Positions 11,715 to 24,991 of a stretch of 64,000 nucleotides of DNA are shown one piece after another; within the stretch, counting starts at the first letter, position 1; each line of letters begins with the position of its first letter. The notes below the pieces were generated by a model. That model saw only the letters and a program-made list of their open reading frames with translations, did not search any database and had not been told where the DNA came from. This DNA comes from Citrus sinensis. Taxonomy: Eukaryota; Streptophyta; Magnoliopsida; Sapindales; Rutaceae. Position numbers and translations under genes: made by a program. The DNA is taken from positions 23,661,501-23,725,500 of the forward strand of contig NC_068557.1 of the NCBI RefSeq assembly GCF_022201045.2, given 5' to 3'.

Positions 11715-12816
11715 TCAGCTGGAAGCGGGCGGCTGGAGCTGGGGAAAAAAGATGCGTCGGATGCTGCGAACTGACATTCTCGTCCGACAAGTCGGACATT
11801 TGCCCTGAAGACGGATGGCATCGACAATGCAAGATTTACAGAAGACATGGCCGCACTTGGTGGACGACTCTTCCTTCATCGTATCCAAACATATTCCACA
11901 AGTGAACCTCACCTCTCCCACCACCACCGCCCCATTCCTTGATTCGCATACCCTACATTTCTGTCATCACCATTCCCTACCTTCAACTTTATTTGCCAAT
12001 TCATGAATTTTCTTTCAACTAATCATTTTATGATTACAGAGTGGTAAAAGCTTTTTACCATTTATAATCTTGTAGTTAATATAGATTTTTGGAATGCCTA
12101 AATTATTAAAATTCTCCGCCGTGGACTCCCTTATTTTATAAATTAATTATATTATTCTTATTAATATATATTCTAATTATAGTGGGTGTTAAGTGGTACT
12201 ATTGAGTAAATAGTGATTTTACGTACTTTTTAGTTTACCATTTTATCCTTCAGATGAATTAGGAAAAAAAAAAACCACGTCTTGTTCAATGTATTTTTTA
12301 TGTTAAACTTTAAGAAAACTAGCATTACTCTTTGTAAAGTTAGGCCATTAATATATTTTTACGTAATTTAAGTATGCGTTTTCTTTAATGTAGACATCAA
12401 CACATCATAAAAGAACTACTCAACATATAAAAATGTAAACTACCAAAATAAGGGAAAAAAAGAAAAGAAAAAAGATAGTATGCGTGTATGCTCACCTCTT
12501 TGTCGTTGGAAACTTTGGGGACGTCTTCTATTCCATTGATTGATCGACCTTGAAAAGCTATGTGGCTGCTGTCTACTGTCAATTCAATAACAATCAACGA
12601 GAGATATATTGTGATTTCATGTAACATTTATTAATTCTACACGCAGAAAATATGTTCCTCATCGTCAATTTGATTGATCTTTCAACAATAATAAGAGGTG
12701 ACAAAACAATGAGACTGCCGAGCGTTTTATTAATTACCAGTTCTGGGCCCTAAACGAAGTTCGAGGTCTTCTTCAGTCAAGGGACCAAACGATAGCGGGT
12801 GACGTCGTTTTAGCAT
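11715..12816 (-). CDS. Small C3HC4 RING-finger protein, probable E3 ubiquitin ligase
   Basis: Three exons on the minus strand: 12738-12816, 12496-12575, 11715-11960; 134 aa. Exon 1 encodes MLKRRHPLSFGPLTEEDLEL. The last exon carries a complete RING: C74, C77, C89, H91, C94, C97, C108 and C111, with C-x2-C-x11-C-x-H-x2-C-x2-C-x10-C-x2-C spacing. An additional CRVC pair (C55, C58) lies just before it. RING proteins of this kind recruit E2 enzymes to ubiquitinate targets; substrate and pathway are unknown. No membrane segment or other domain is visible. All splice sites are GT-AG and phases agree. I do not recognise a named orthologue. Confidence 0.78.
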
Positions 12817-15000
12817 GGTCTGCCAAAAACACACACCCAAAATCTTAACATATATAAAATTTAAAATTAATATCGGTCATAAAAAAAATTGAACAAAAAC
12901 TATTATTTTCTGCATAAAAACATGAAACAGCGGGATCAAAAATACTTTGTACTTGAGAAATGAGAACTACTAAGGAGAAGTGAAGATCCAAAGGGTTGAA
13001 GAATTTTTGAATTGATTGGAAGAAGAGAGGTAATTAGTAGACTGTAGATTTTTATATATAATAGATGGAAACTATTTTTCTGTATTTTTAATTTTGGTAC
13101 TTTAATACAAAAACGATATGGGCCAACTAAGTTCTTAAATAAGACAAATCATTTGATTTTTGAGAATTTAATTAGAAACCAACTTACGAGGGACCTTGTA
13201 GTTGCCATATCCAATTCATGTTGAAATGAATTACGCCATGTGCCCAAATCCCATTTTGAAAAAATAATTAGATGTTATTTTGAAACATTATGAGTTGCTA
13301 GGAAAAAATAAAAAAAAATATAAACGGAAGATATATTGCCATTAGTATGATATTTTGAAAGATTATCGTATATCAATAATCATATTTCTTAACAAGATAT
13401 TGATTCACTAATTTTGGACCAAAATTAACTTATTTTATTTTGTCAAATTATTTTGTTTCATACTCTGTTTATATCTATTAATTTTTACTACGCACCAAGA
13501 AAAAATTATACGGTACGTTGCTGTGTTATTCAAATTCAAGGTTGCATATTAACCACTAAACTGGGTTACTTAAAATGGCCCACCATATTAAATAAAATTT
13601 GTAATTGGCCCAAAACTGTGTATGGCATTTTTTTTGTTATGGGATATGTTACGATTTTACTGATATATTTATAATCATAATTTTACTGGGACTCACTTTA
13701 AAGCAACTGCGCTGTTGGCGGAACTTAAATACCAAATGAATTTGTGACCAATTATTAGCAGAATTACATATACCTATTATTGTAATTTTACATGAAGATT
13801 GATTGATACTAACTAAAGTGAAAACTTTTTTTCTCATAAGAAACTCAAAAGTATTGTGTTGCCTTTAACCCACGGGCAGGTTGGAGAGCTCCAACGGATC
13901 CACTTTTAACTAAAGTGACCAAAAATGACAGTAAAATTTTAGCGTTGCCTCAACATTAGACAAAACCACATAAATGGCGTAAGAGGCCGACCTCTTAAAT
14001 ATGCTTGAGAACTAAAAATGAAACCAGAAAGCACATCTCTATATTAAATTTCACCAATAATATTATGCATCATGTCAAGATAAATAATGCAAAAAATTTC
14101 AGCAGCATAAACGTTGCCTAATTCTAAGTATATTTTTGCTTCTACATACATAATACATCCTCTCTTGTATTTTATTTGTATGGCAGAAAGAATAATAACA
14201 GGGCGTTGCTCCAAATGAAACCTCATCCTCAATTGTAGTTGCAGATGAAATGAAATCTCTGCTTGTTTGGTAAACAATAAAATTGTATGTTAAATAAAAT
14301 TAGTTGTAGTTACTTGGTTTCTATTTAATTTTTTAATAATTTAAACAATAAAATTGTATGTTAAATAGATATAATCCTACTACACAAAGCACGAGATAAT
14401 AGTAGTTATAATTCAATTTAATCTTATCAAATCCAATGCAGTCCATACCAAATAGGTCCATTATCAGTTGATTTGGGAGGAGATTAATAATTGAAGATTC
14501 TTTTTTAGGTTAAGTAAGTAACAATTATTTAATATTTTTTTCAACAAAATTATTTTTCAATTGATATTTTTATTTACATCAAACTTTGGTGCAATTGTAG
14601 AAATATCTTTTCGATAAGAGCCATTTAACAGTGAGGGAGACTTTTAATAAATTTAAAAAAATAAATGATAGTTAGAACGAGAATCATATATAAAAATGAT
14701 AGTTAGAATGAGAGTCACGTATAAAAAATACCTTAAAAGGTATAATTTTGGTAAACTGCTAATTCGTTAGAACTTTTCTCTTCTTCTTTTTTCTTCAACA
14801 TTTTATGTGCTTCCAAGAATCTAACAATTGTAGAAGTCCTAGTATAGGAATCTCCTTCTTTCTATATTCAAGGGAGTTTTTTTTTTCCCCTTCATCTTCT
14901 AAAACCTAATCACTCATTCAATTTATAGAGTCTGTGATAATAGGGTCTTCTTATTATAAAAGTATTAAAGCTTCAAAAAAGATAATAGTTAGGTAGGTAT
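12817..15000. other. Intergenic, no gene seen
   Basis: Region upstream of the RING gene. AT-rich; none of the short open frames has recognisable content. The first few hundred bases probably contain the RING-gene promoter, but I see no clear element. Confidence 0.55.
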
Positions 15001-16150
15001 ATCTAAGTAATTAATATTTAGATATGTAATTTTGCGTAAAATCGGGATGGTTAGATTTACTTTTTTGCAATTTTTCTACCTCTGTTAAACATGAGATTGT
15101 CTTTTTAATGGTACAAAACAAAAAAAAAAATAGTATTTACATATATAATTTTGCGTGAAATCGAAGTAGTTAGATTTACCTTTGACTTAGATTCCTCTTT
15201 CTGTATTACACATGTGACTGTTTTCCATGAAGATCCAAAAGGGAAGAGAAATGTCTATCCAAATAATTAATTTTTAGATATGTAACTTTGTGTAAAATCC
15301 AAATGGTTGAAAATTTTTCCCCCCATTTGTGTTATAAGGAAAAAGTTATTTTTATTCCTAAGGTTTAATACAATAACTCATTTTATCCATACTTTTCAAA
15401 CAATAACCTAAAATATCATTTCGTTAACTCACTGTTAGTGTAAAACCATTAACTAGTAATTCATTAAGGGCAAAATATGATTTTTTATTAAAGTGATACA
15501 AACTATATTAAAATAATTTGTTTACACAATTAAATAACACTATAAAATATGTAAAATTCATTAATTTTTTCTTAAATAAAATCAACGATGATATAGTTTG
15601 ATGTAGCCATTGAATAATTGCCATAAGAAACAAATTGTAATTAACACAATATCTTTAAATCATTGGAAGAAAAACTCAAAAATACCACCAAATTTTATGT
15701 ACTTGCATGTGTTGAATATCTTCTTTATCTTTAACTCAATTCAAGTAATATACTTATATGAATAAGAAAAAATTGTGATATTTTTGGTACTTAGATTTAT
15801 GGTTTATACAGCTTTCAGCTGCCAAAATAGAAAGAAGTGAAAAAAGAATTGCTTAAAATAAAAGTTTTTTATTTTTTCGGTATTTTCTATTTGGTGGGAT
15901 TAGATAAAATTATTTTTAATTATATGTCAATTTTTATTTATTTTTCTAATTTTCTCTTCGATAGAAAATCCTTTTTTACCCTTAATGAATTACTAACAAA
16001 CGATATTCAATTAACGGTGAGTTAACGGAAGAATGTTTTGGGTTATTGTTTAAAAAGTAAGGATGAAATGGACTATTACATGAAATCCTAGAGATGAGAA
16101 ATATTTTTTCCCAGTGTTATACATGTGACGGCCTTTTTAAAGATGTGAAA
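15001..16150. repeat. Diverged tandem array, unit about 120 bp, three copies
   Basis: A unit containing 'TTAGATATGTAATTTTGCGT ... AAATCG..TGGTTAGATTTAC' recurs near 15017, 15138 and 15275, each followed by a 'TCTGTRTTAYACATGTGAC'-like stretch and a purine-rich tail. The third copy is broken by the MITE at 15337-16113 and resumes at 16122 with CATGTGACGGCCTTTTTAAA. Confidence 0.65.
15337..16113. mobile_element. Non-autonomous DNA transposon (MITE), 8-bp TSD
   Basis: A 777-bp element. Inverted repeats exceed 130 bp: left AGGAAAAAGTTATTTTTATTC, and reverse complement of the right TGGGAAAAAATATTTCTCAT, with shared blocks AAACAATAACC, GTTAACTCAC and AGTAATTCATTAAGGG. It is flanked by an exact 8-bp duplication GTGTTATA (15329-15336, 16114-16121). 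The empty site is preserved in the neighbouring tandem copy. The superfamily is uncertain: 8 bp suggests hAT, and a 9-bp Mutator duplication with one mismatch is possible. Confidence 0.82.
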
Positions 16151-16682
16151 AAAAAATGTTAATAATTTAAGTTAAACACTTTTATGAGTGTAAATTGATT
16201 CAATTGGTAAATTTAATCGAAGCAATTTCGTGAAATTTATTTCATAACATTGGTGTGTCAACACATCCAAGCCATCCATACTTCAATCTTAACTTGCGAG
16301 TGATCACTTTTGCATACAGATTTGATCGAAATTTGAGAAATAAGCAATCATTTTTACTAATGCCCCATTTGTAATCTCAAGAACTGTAGATTTGGATTAC
16401 AACATTCAAGTGGAGTGAGTCGTGTTGGTGAAAACGCAGCAATTGATGTTTTGGGAATTAAGTGGGGTTAATAAAGAGAAAATTATGAATGAAAAATTAT
16501 ACCGAAATGCATCAAAGCCGTGACAAGTCAAAGAAACAATAATTTGATTTTACTAAAATCTCTACAGAAACGAAGAGAAAAAAAAAAAAGAAAAGTGGGA
16601 TTTTTTATATATTCATGCATTTATTTTTTCTTAACAAACAAATTTATCAATCTCACAAGCTCAAAATGAAATCATTTAAATT
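16122..16682. other. Spacer, 3' side of the PHD gene
   Basis: Non-coding. It probably includes the 3'UTR of the minus-strand PHD gene. Nothing else is recognisable. Confidence 0.5.
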
Positions 16683-18956
16683 TTAGGTATATGCTACAAA
16701 CTCACCAGCCACGGCTGCGGTGCAGGCACGGCATTTGAACACAGAAGGAACAGCTTCATTATCGGCAATGCTGTTGCACCTTGTATGTTGCCACACCTGG
16801 CAAATATCACAAGCTACCATTCTCTCCCCATCATCATCCTTAGCCCCACATACACAGTCAACGGTCCAATCATCAGCTCCACCTTCAAACCTCAGCTGCG
16901 TATCCAAATCTAGCCCCCAGCCTCTCACCCAAACATCCCCTGCACCCCAAAACACCTGATTCTGTCCCATTTTTATTTCCTTCACGACGACCTTTTCCAT
17001 CATGCAGTAGGTGTCTCTCAGTGAACATTCCACAATCAGTTTCAGTTCATCAACGGTAACATCCTTTGGCGCCACAATCAACTCAGCCGGCGGCAATGGC
17101 CGAGTCAACTGAGTCGCTAACTCGTTGTAGCTCGGCGAAACCCGGCATTTTAATCTCATTAAGTTGTCATCTTCACTTTCTTTAAACTGCCACTCCTTGG
17201 CAAAATTCTTGCAGTCTAAGATTGCTCTAGCTGCTAAGCTCACAGTATGAGACTCAGGGTAGCCCAATAGCACATTCTTGTACAATGTTAAAACATCGGC
17301 ATAAACATCTTGCCCCGGCATCAACGTTGGAATGTGATACTCTGGCTCTGTTCTTGTTTGAATTACCTCTCCATTAGCATCATCTTCAAGAGCGAATTCA
17401 GCTAATTTGGTTGCTGGGTTTATTTTGCGATGAACAATTCGATTGTCCAATATGATTTTGTGTATGTGTTTAATCATGAAATCAAGCAGACCCGTGTCGC
17501 CAATTTTCTTTCTTGCTTCATCACGCAATTCTCGACGACTAATTTTGGCTTTGCTGTTTGTGCTTGCATTGCGTTGTTCCAGTGTGGTGAAAATTGCCTT
17601 TGCTGCCTGCTCAAGCCTTTGAACACCCCATCTACAGTTTGAATTTTCAGTGAGAGAGGTCAGTGAATCGAATTCAACTGGAATTTTGTCGTCGTTTGTT
17701 GTTTTTGTTGAGTTGTTTGGAGATAACGCGGCTAGTGCCAAGGCTGTTTTCCTTTGAATTGTTGGTTTCGATGACAAAGAAAGCAAGAACTGAAGCAAAT
17801 CACTAATGGTGATCAATTGGGTATCGCTTGCATTCATGTAAAGATGAATGATCTTTCCTATAACTCTGCCCCGGCTAGTGTTGCCAAAATCATGAATGAT
17901 TCTCTTGAGCTCCAACGAACTTAGAATTTGGATTGCTCTATTGTACTTGTGCTCTGTAACTCCAAAGCTACCGTGGCAGAATTTATAATCCCATTTGCCA
18001 AACCAAGAGCATCCATATGTAACACAGTGTAACAACCGAAGATCCATACATCTCTTCACTAGAACGTCGTGCACTGATATTTTCCTGAAATAGAAAAACA
18101 CTTGCCCATGTTCATTTACGATATGAAATTTAAATCTGAGCCCTTTACGGTAAAGTTTGTGTGAAATTTCTTACTGGGTATGGAGAATTGTGCAGAGATG
18201 ATCAAATAGATTCATGATCTGCTCTTCACAGAGATAGTTTGAGCCGTCTTTGCTTCCACTGATGGAGAGAAGATGGCCAAATCCATTGCAATGGACGACG
18301 CCATGCAAGATATGATCACAGTGCTCGAGAGTGTCCATGTTTAGAGGCTTAATCCATTTTTCGTGCTGTGGGATGATGAAATGATACCTTCTTTTGCACA
18401 CAAAATGGTGACTCCATCCTTCAATTAAGCACAACGAAAAATTACGTCGAACATGAATTCAATCAACACTCAGTCACTCACAAATCCGTAAAATTAAAGA
18501 AAATTTCACAAAATTAGTAGTTGATTCAATTGGTAAAAACTTTTATCCCATTGAGTGAATTCAGTTTCCGTTGACTTCAAAAAAGAAAAAAAGGAAAAAG
18601 GAATCCCGATGCGAACACTGCTGAATTGAAGTGAAGAACGAAATGGAGGAAAAAGCCTCACCGACGCATCTGCAAAGATTGCAAAAGGGGTGTGAGGACT
18701 GTTTGATGCTTTCTTCGAGGGTGTAAAGAGGGAAAACGACGCCGTTGGATTCACTCAAGAGCAAAGTGCACCAAATTGGGTTGTTTTGAACTTTGTAATC
18801 TTCTGTGTCGGCGTATTCTCGAAGAAACAATCTTATGTTTTCTCTAAAGGGCCCGCGAAAGTCCAGAGAAAACGTCTGAGTAGCAAAGTTGTTAATATTA
18901 AAGATGGCAGGGACTCTTTTCCGTTTCTTGCAGGATTCAAAAATTGTGATCGCCAT
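16683..18956 (-). CDS. PHD-finger protein, MS1/MMD1 family (At1g33420-like)
   Basis: Three exons on the minus strand: 18662-18956, 18175-18418, 16683-18084; 646 aa, close to the 670-700 aa usual for MS1, MMD1 and their relatives. The conserved family core begins with CNLCRCVGWSHHFVCKRRYHF and includes KRCMDLRLL and YGCSWFGKW. A C4HC3 PHD finger lies at the C-terminus: C590, C592, C605, C608, H613, C616, C631, C634. Family members are nuclear regulators; MS1 and MMD1 act in tapetum and male meiosis, while the At1g33420 branch is less studied. The 5' leader carries a 13-codon upstream ORF, and the stop between that ORF and ATG 18956 rules out an N-terminal extension. Confidence 0.9.
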
Positions 18957-18989
18957 TCCACAATACACAGAGGTCACGGAGAGAGAAGA

Positions 18990-19031
18990 TCAGAAGAAGA
19001 AGAAGAAGAAGTGTGTTTGGGGGTCGGCCAT
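18990..19031 (-). promoter_or_regulatory. Upstream ORF in the PHD gene leader
   Basis: An ATG at 19031 opens a 13-codon frame, MADPQTH followed by six Phe codons (TTC repeats), closed by TGA at 18992-18990. It lies 33 bases before the main ATG, in the same frame. If the transcript starts upstream of it, it could reduce translation of the main ORF. Confidence 0.4.
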
Positions 19032-19039
19032 CGTTTGAA

Positions 19040-20280
19040 AAAACTTTTGAAGAGTGATTTTACAGATGCGTCCTTGCGAGGGCGGGAGATTTTGGAGTGT
19101 TGGTTTTGGTGTTGCTTAGTCATTTCCTTAGAATTGGTAACTTACCCCGTTGGTTATCATGCTTCCACAGCAAACACCGTGTGTGGTCTAACAAATACTC
19201 TTTTTTTTGTTTGTTAATAGTATTTAATAATTATGATTTTTAAATATATTATAAAATTTTCATTATACAAGTAGTAAATTAATTAAACTTAATTTTCGAA
19301 CAACAAGTATTATTGTTTATTAAATATTTTACTTAAAAATTTGATAATTACAATCTCATTCTAAAATAAGACTTTAGTGTCCTGTTATGTCTTAATTAAA
19401 TTAATGTATCGTGTCACAAATTGTCATCTTCAATTACATAATAAAACTTTACTCGAAAGATTTTATTGAAAAAAATGAAACCTGAAAGTTTGTTGATGAT
19501 GGATAAATTTTTTGATTGGTATTACAAAGTCTTTGCTTGGAGGGAGTAAATCAGGCTCAAATGAATAGAATTTGATGGTATGTTTACTTATTAAAAATGA
19601 GAATGAGAATCACGAAAATAAATGATGTATTTATTTGCTTAAATGAGATGTGGAATAAGAATCAAAGTGACGGTTCCGCCTAAAATTAATAATGATTATT
19701 AGAATTTCTATTCCCAGTGAGAAGTGGAAATAGAAATCTCATTTCCTAAAATGATCATATTACCCATACTTAAATCTTAAAATTCTTATTTTGACGTTCC
19801 TTATATATTATTATAATGATGGTGATGAAAAATTATTATTGTTGATAATAATAATAATAACAATAATAAACTAAAATTAGTTTAATAATTTGTAACAATT
19901 CATTATAATTTCAAAATAAATTAAATATATCAATGATAGTACACTTCATTCTGATTTTGATTTCTACAATTAAAATAAAAATTTTATTTTAATTTCCATT
20001 CTCTATTTTAATTTAATCAATTTCGATTCTAACTCATTCGGATTACTTATTAATAAATTGTGAAGACAACCACCAAAACGAGCGTGCGGATTAATCGCTA
20101 CGGATACAATCGTAGCCTACGGGAGCACAGGTAGCCCGTTACCAAGAACGAAAATCGCCGCAATTCTCACTCTAATTTTCTTTTCCGCCTTTTATATTCA
20201 TTTACAGATTCTACCACATAAAGTTTCTCATTCATTTTGTTTTTGTTCTTCTTATTTCTTGGATTCGATCATACATTCTT
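19040..20280. other. Divergent intergenic region between the PHD and BPA1-like genes
   Basis: Carries both promoters. 19575-20060 looks like a degenerate inverted-repeat element: 'TTTACTTATTAAAAATGAGA' on the left, and on the right a reverse complement containing 'TTAATAAGTAATCCGAATGA'. I found no clean target duplication. No gene. Confidence 0.4.
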
Positions 20281-20283
20281 GAA

Positions 20284-23200
20284 ATGTCGGTATGCCTTTT
20301 TCCCTTTTTCTGTGACACGTTTTGCGACGGACGTGACTTGCTTATTAGATCAATTTCGTTTTGTACTTTCAATTGATATGCCTAGTAAATGCATGAATGT
20401 GAAAATACGTTATGTAGCAATATTACCTCTCACTGATCTCTGCATTTTATGTGTGCTGTTGTGCGAACGTTAATGAGAACATAAATGCATGCCAGAGAAA
20501 ATTGAAGAGCAAACATAAGATTTTGAATCTACAAAGAGTCATTCTTTTTGGGTCCTATTTACTTTTCTCTGTTGAGTTTTAACATTTAGTAACGCGTCAT
20601 GTGTGGTGGTCATTAAATTAATAATGCACAACCATTTCGATCAGTTCAATGGTTTGCAAATTTTGGAATATTTTTTCTGCAGCAAATTAAATTGAGGGGA
20701 AGTTCTCACTGTAGTATGGCAAGATGGAGGAGGATCCTATATCTTTTTTCGACCTAAGGATAAATATTGGTGTTCAAGGGCATGCATAAATTTGTTGGGA
20801 AATGTTGGATACATTTTGAACTCTCGTGGGGGTATCTGTAATATAAGGCAAAATTTTGAAAGAAGTTTGTTGTTAGGTGGAATTTTCCTCGTATTGATGT
20901 GGAATTGTCAAGCTTGTCATGGCAAGGAACTGGGCTATTATTGTACAATGCTTGATGATGTATCTGACATCTTGTTGCCACAGCATTAGTTCGATGATTT
21001 AAATGAATACTACATTGTTTATCTATATACATCAATATTTACGTTGTATTTGTTTCTGTTTCTATTTCATGGTAATTTCCCTTTTTGCTTTATCATGATA
21101 TTTTGTTCATATAATATGCACAATGTTTCCAGTTAAAAAAATATTAGAAGGAAGTTAGTTCTCTGTGTTAGTAGAATATCCTGGCCAGCTAAAGGTTCTA
21201 AAGCTCTCTGTTTTGCTGTTCTACCTCTGGATCACCTGTTTGGGCATTTCACTTACAGGTCCCGACAGACCATACTGGGCAAAGTCTTGCAGCAGTTCCT
21301 CTGTCAAATGAGACAACAAATTGGACAATTGGTGTTTCAGAAGTGAGGCAACTATGTTTTGGAAATAGCGTTTGTTGGTTCTATTAACAGTAGTTTTGTT
21401 TCATGAGTAATGGTGTTTACTATTATGTTTCTCCTCAAAGGCTCTTATATTTGAATAGTGCTTGCATCTTATCAGCAGCAAATATAGCTTCATATGATAG
21501 TAGCAGCAATCAGCTTATGGTATATATGACAGAAAATAAGTAATTGTGGATTTTCCATCTCAAGTGGATATATTGGGTCCATCAATGGGAGCACAGAATT
21601 TGCAAGTTAAAGAAGAATTCATATATTGCTGGAAGTCTAAAATCTCTTGTTTCAGTTTAAATCCCTGATATGTTCTTTTTTTTTTTGTTTTGTCTAATAA
21701 ATTAAAAGATAAAGCTTGTATATTTTGGATTTGGTACTGTGTCTTATATATCTACTTTGCATCTCTGACAGATAAAAACACTCGAGGTTAGCAATGTTTC
21801 ACTAGTTGTTTCTGAGGAGGATATCAAAGAGTTCTTCTCTTTCTCTGGTGAAATTCAGTATGTTGAAATGCGAAGGTCAGCACTCTTGAACAATATAGCA
21901 ATGCACTTATTTATTGCAGCCATTCTGAGGAAACATGATTGTATCTTTTGCAGTGAGAGCGACACAACTCAGCTTGTCTATGTTATCTTCAAGGATTCTC
22001 AGGGGGCAGATACGGCACTGCTTCTATCTGTGAGTTCATCCAGAATGGTGGTTAAATTTAATCATTACTATTTGAAACCTCTGAGTACCATTTATCCCAA
22101 AGCAGAATGTTGCATTATGCATGTGTTTCAAAACGTTTCTAGATATTCAAACACCCCTCTCCATCAAAAGAAAAAGAAAATGAGAAAACTGCAGAAATAA
22201 TAAGATTTGGTAAAGCATTAAGCTATTGATTTTTTTTTTTAATTGGATATAAATTCAGAACATATTCTCAGTAATGTGTCAGTCCTTTGTTTCGGACATT
22301 AGTTGAGTAAGAAAAAAGAGACTTTCTTATGCTAACAGTCTGACCTCAAGGCAACTACACAAGCTTGAAATATACAGTCCTGAGACTCAGATGTATTTTA
22401 AAATATTATTGATATTTATAGGGTGCTCCCTTGGAATTTGTTCCTTAACATTTGAATTTCATATATCTTATTTCAGGGTGCCACCATTGCTGGTCTTCCT
22501 GTCACTATTACTCATGCCCAAGATTACCAGCTACCACCAGATGCCGTTTCACTGAAAATGGTAAGTTTTGTGGCTGCATAGAACTGTATCTATGCTTCTG
22601 CTTGTGCCTTTGCTTCTGATTCTTGGGATTCTTAGGGAGAAACAAAGATTCAATATATACTCTGAGCTTATGATATGCGATTTGAAGAGTTCGCATTTCT
22701 AACTTACTTATCTTCAGAGATCTTTTTACTGAGGCATCTGAAAATGTTTACTTGCAAACTGATGCAAAATTAAATATATTTTGATCTGACTGATTTATAG
22801 AGAAAAAGATAACTAATATGATATGTTTTATTTATGTACAAGTTTTATTATGAAGCTGCTTGCTTTCTAACTTTTCTAGATCCGGTATGTTGCGTTTGGC
22901 ACTTCACGAAAACATAGGGTGTACAACCAAGATACAACTACTAATTATGTGCTATAAATCTTGTTATTTTTATAATTGAAGGAGCATGAGCCACCTGAAA
23001 CTGATTCTGCTGTTAAGAAGGCTGAAGATGTGGTAAGCACCATGCTTGCAAAGGGCTTTGTCTTGGGAAAGGATGCCATCAACAAGGCAAAGGCCTTTGA
23101 TGAACAGCATAAATTGACATCAAATGCGTCTGCCACTGTTACATCCATTGACCAAAAGATGGGCTTGAGTGAAAAGCTAAGTGTGGGCACAGCTATAGTC

Positions 23201-23563
23201 AATGAAAAGTTGAAAGAGATGGACGACCATTTTCAAGTTTCCGAGAAGACGAAATCTGCCTATGCAGTTGCTGAGCAGAAAGCAAGCAGTGCAGGATCTG
23301 CAATCATGAGTAACCGTTATGTACTAACAGGAGCTACATGGGTTACAAGTGCATTTAGTAGAGTCACAAAAGCGGCTGAGGATGTGAGCATGAAGACCAA
23401 GGTGAAGGTTGAAAAGGCTGAAGAGGAGAAAAAAGAGGGCATTAACACCAAGAAGGCAGAGATAATCAATGACCTTGCACTGGCTAATTCTGTCAAGTCT
23501 CCGGAAGGAGATCCTCCTCTGGCTCCAATTGATTCAACTGATAGTAAGCTTGGAAATATATGA
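20284..23563 (+). CDS. RRM protein, BPA1 (binding partner of ACD11) family
   Basis: Five coding exons: 20284-20289, 21772-21875, 21954-22029, 22477-22560, 22982-23563; 283 aa. Residues 3 to about 75 form the RRM-like domain (TLEVSNVSLVVSEEDIKEFF, then LVYVIFKDSQGADTALLLSG), followed by the family segment VVSTMLAKGFVLGKDAINKAKAFDE and an Ala/Lys-rich helical tail. Arabidopsis BPA1 and its paralogues bind the ceramide-1-phosphate transfer protein ACD11 and restrain ROS and cell death (known). The start sits in a coding exon of only six bases (ATGTCG) before a 1.48-kb intron. That choice gives the short N-terminus normal for the family but rests on splice-site reading alone. Confidence 0.88.
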
Positions 23564-23599
23564 TTGATTTGAGGTTTCTTGCATACCCTTGAATACTTC

Positions 23600-24985
23600 T
23601 GATTTTCTTGTATGATAAATTTTACAGCGGTGCTTTCATAAACTTTCTGCTTCTTGTACTCAATATTAGACGCAGAATTTCTTACTATCTTCCAAGAGGA
23701 ACGACTTTATTTAATATGTAGTTTGTGTTTACCGTTTTATGTACATATATCCGTGCAAGTGCCTGTGTATTTTAAGTTCATAGAGATTTTCATGTAAGGA
23801 TAACCCAAAAATCCATTTGTAGAATGCTGGCTATCCGAATTTAGCTAAATGTCAAAGCTTCCTTGCTCACTTCATTGTCTGTATGAAAACCATACGCTTT
23901 TACTCGTGTAAAATGCAACACGATTTCGGAACTGGTAGTAAAAGTTTATAATATGGCCTAGCAATACATGAACAGCCTTGGATGATACTGGTCTAACTAA
24001 TTGCCTGAGGCAACGTTATTTAAAATGCACACGTACTAAGGGAAAAGAATTTGGTTAAAGGTTACTTTTTGAAGAAATGCTAGGTCACTTTGCAAAAGTT
24101 GCAATGACCTTACAAGAACTATATGCATATCACATACTATGCAGGCAACAAATATATAGGTTTTTTCATTGAAATAGGCAAAATTTGATGTTATTATCAA
24201 GTTGATGTCTTACTCAGGTTTCTTTTCCATCATAAGAAATGTTTAAACTAAATGTTAGAACATTTGGGCAGCTGTTCTTTTAAAACATAGTAAACAAGTG
24301 TGTTCAGCACTTTGCTGGTGATAGTAACCATGGTCCATGCATTGATCATCCATAGATCGGAATGAGTGGTTTAGTTGCTAGCTTAGCTTCTGTGAAACTC
24401 AAATCTCATCAATTTATGCACTATATCTAATAGCTCCGAGGATTACAGATTCAGAGAGCGTTTGGCAGCGCAGCTGCCCCAAACGGACCCTCAGTCATCT
24501 CAATCTAATTCAAAGTATTACAGCCCCAGGGGGACCAGCAGAGCAGCCAATATAGGATTGTACATATATCTAGAATAAATTCGCTGGAAAAGAATCCTAG
24601 GAAATATCTTTTCTCCTTTTGAAAATGAAATGATCAAAAAAATGTCAGGCAACATAAGAAGGACTTTTCTCTGCACGATCCTGTCACTATTGCTTACTTG
24701 GTAACGAACTTGCCATTGAAAGACTTCACCCAAATTTTGGGCATTTCAAAAGAACTAGAGTTGTGTCTTCAAGTACATACTTTTACCTACTATTTAATGA
24801 ACACTTTACAACAAGCATCATTTACTGTTTGAATTTTAAAAGAATTGAAGTTCTTTTACCTAGCTATGATTGAGTGGAATCTATAAAAGGTTGCCTTTGT
24901 ACCTTTCTCCCATGCCCTTATGATGAGTGAACAAGAAAAATAAATGTCAGCAAACAGAAGTTGATGTTTGGGGTCATTTCAGGGT
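23600..24985. other. Convergent intergenic region, 3' ends of the BPA1-like and SDS genes
   Basis: 3' untranslated and spacer DNA between two converging genes. No recognisable gene, RNA or repeat. Confidence 0.6.
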
Positions 24986-24991
24986 TCTTTG

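Noticed and set aside
18786-19217. 143-codon plus-strand frame
   Set aside because: Antisense shadow of the PHD gene first exon and leader; no similarity to a protein family.
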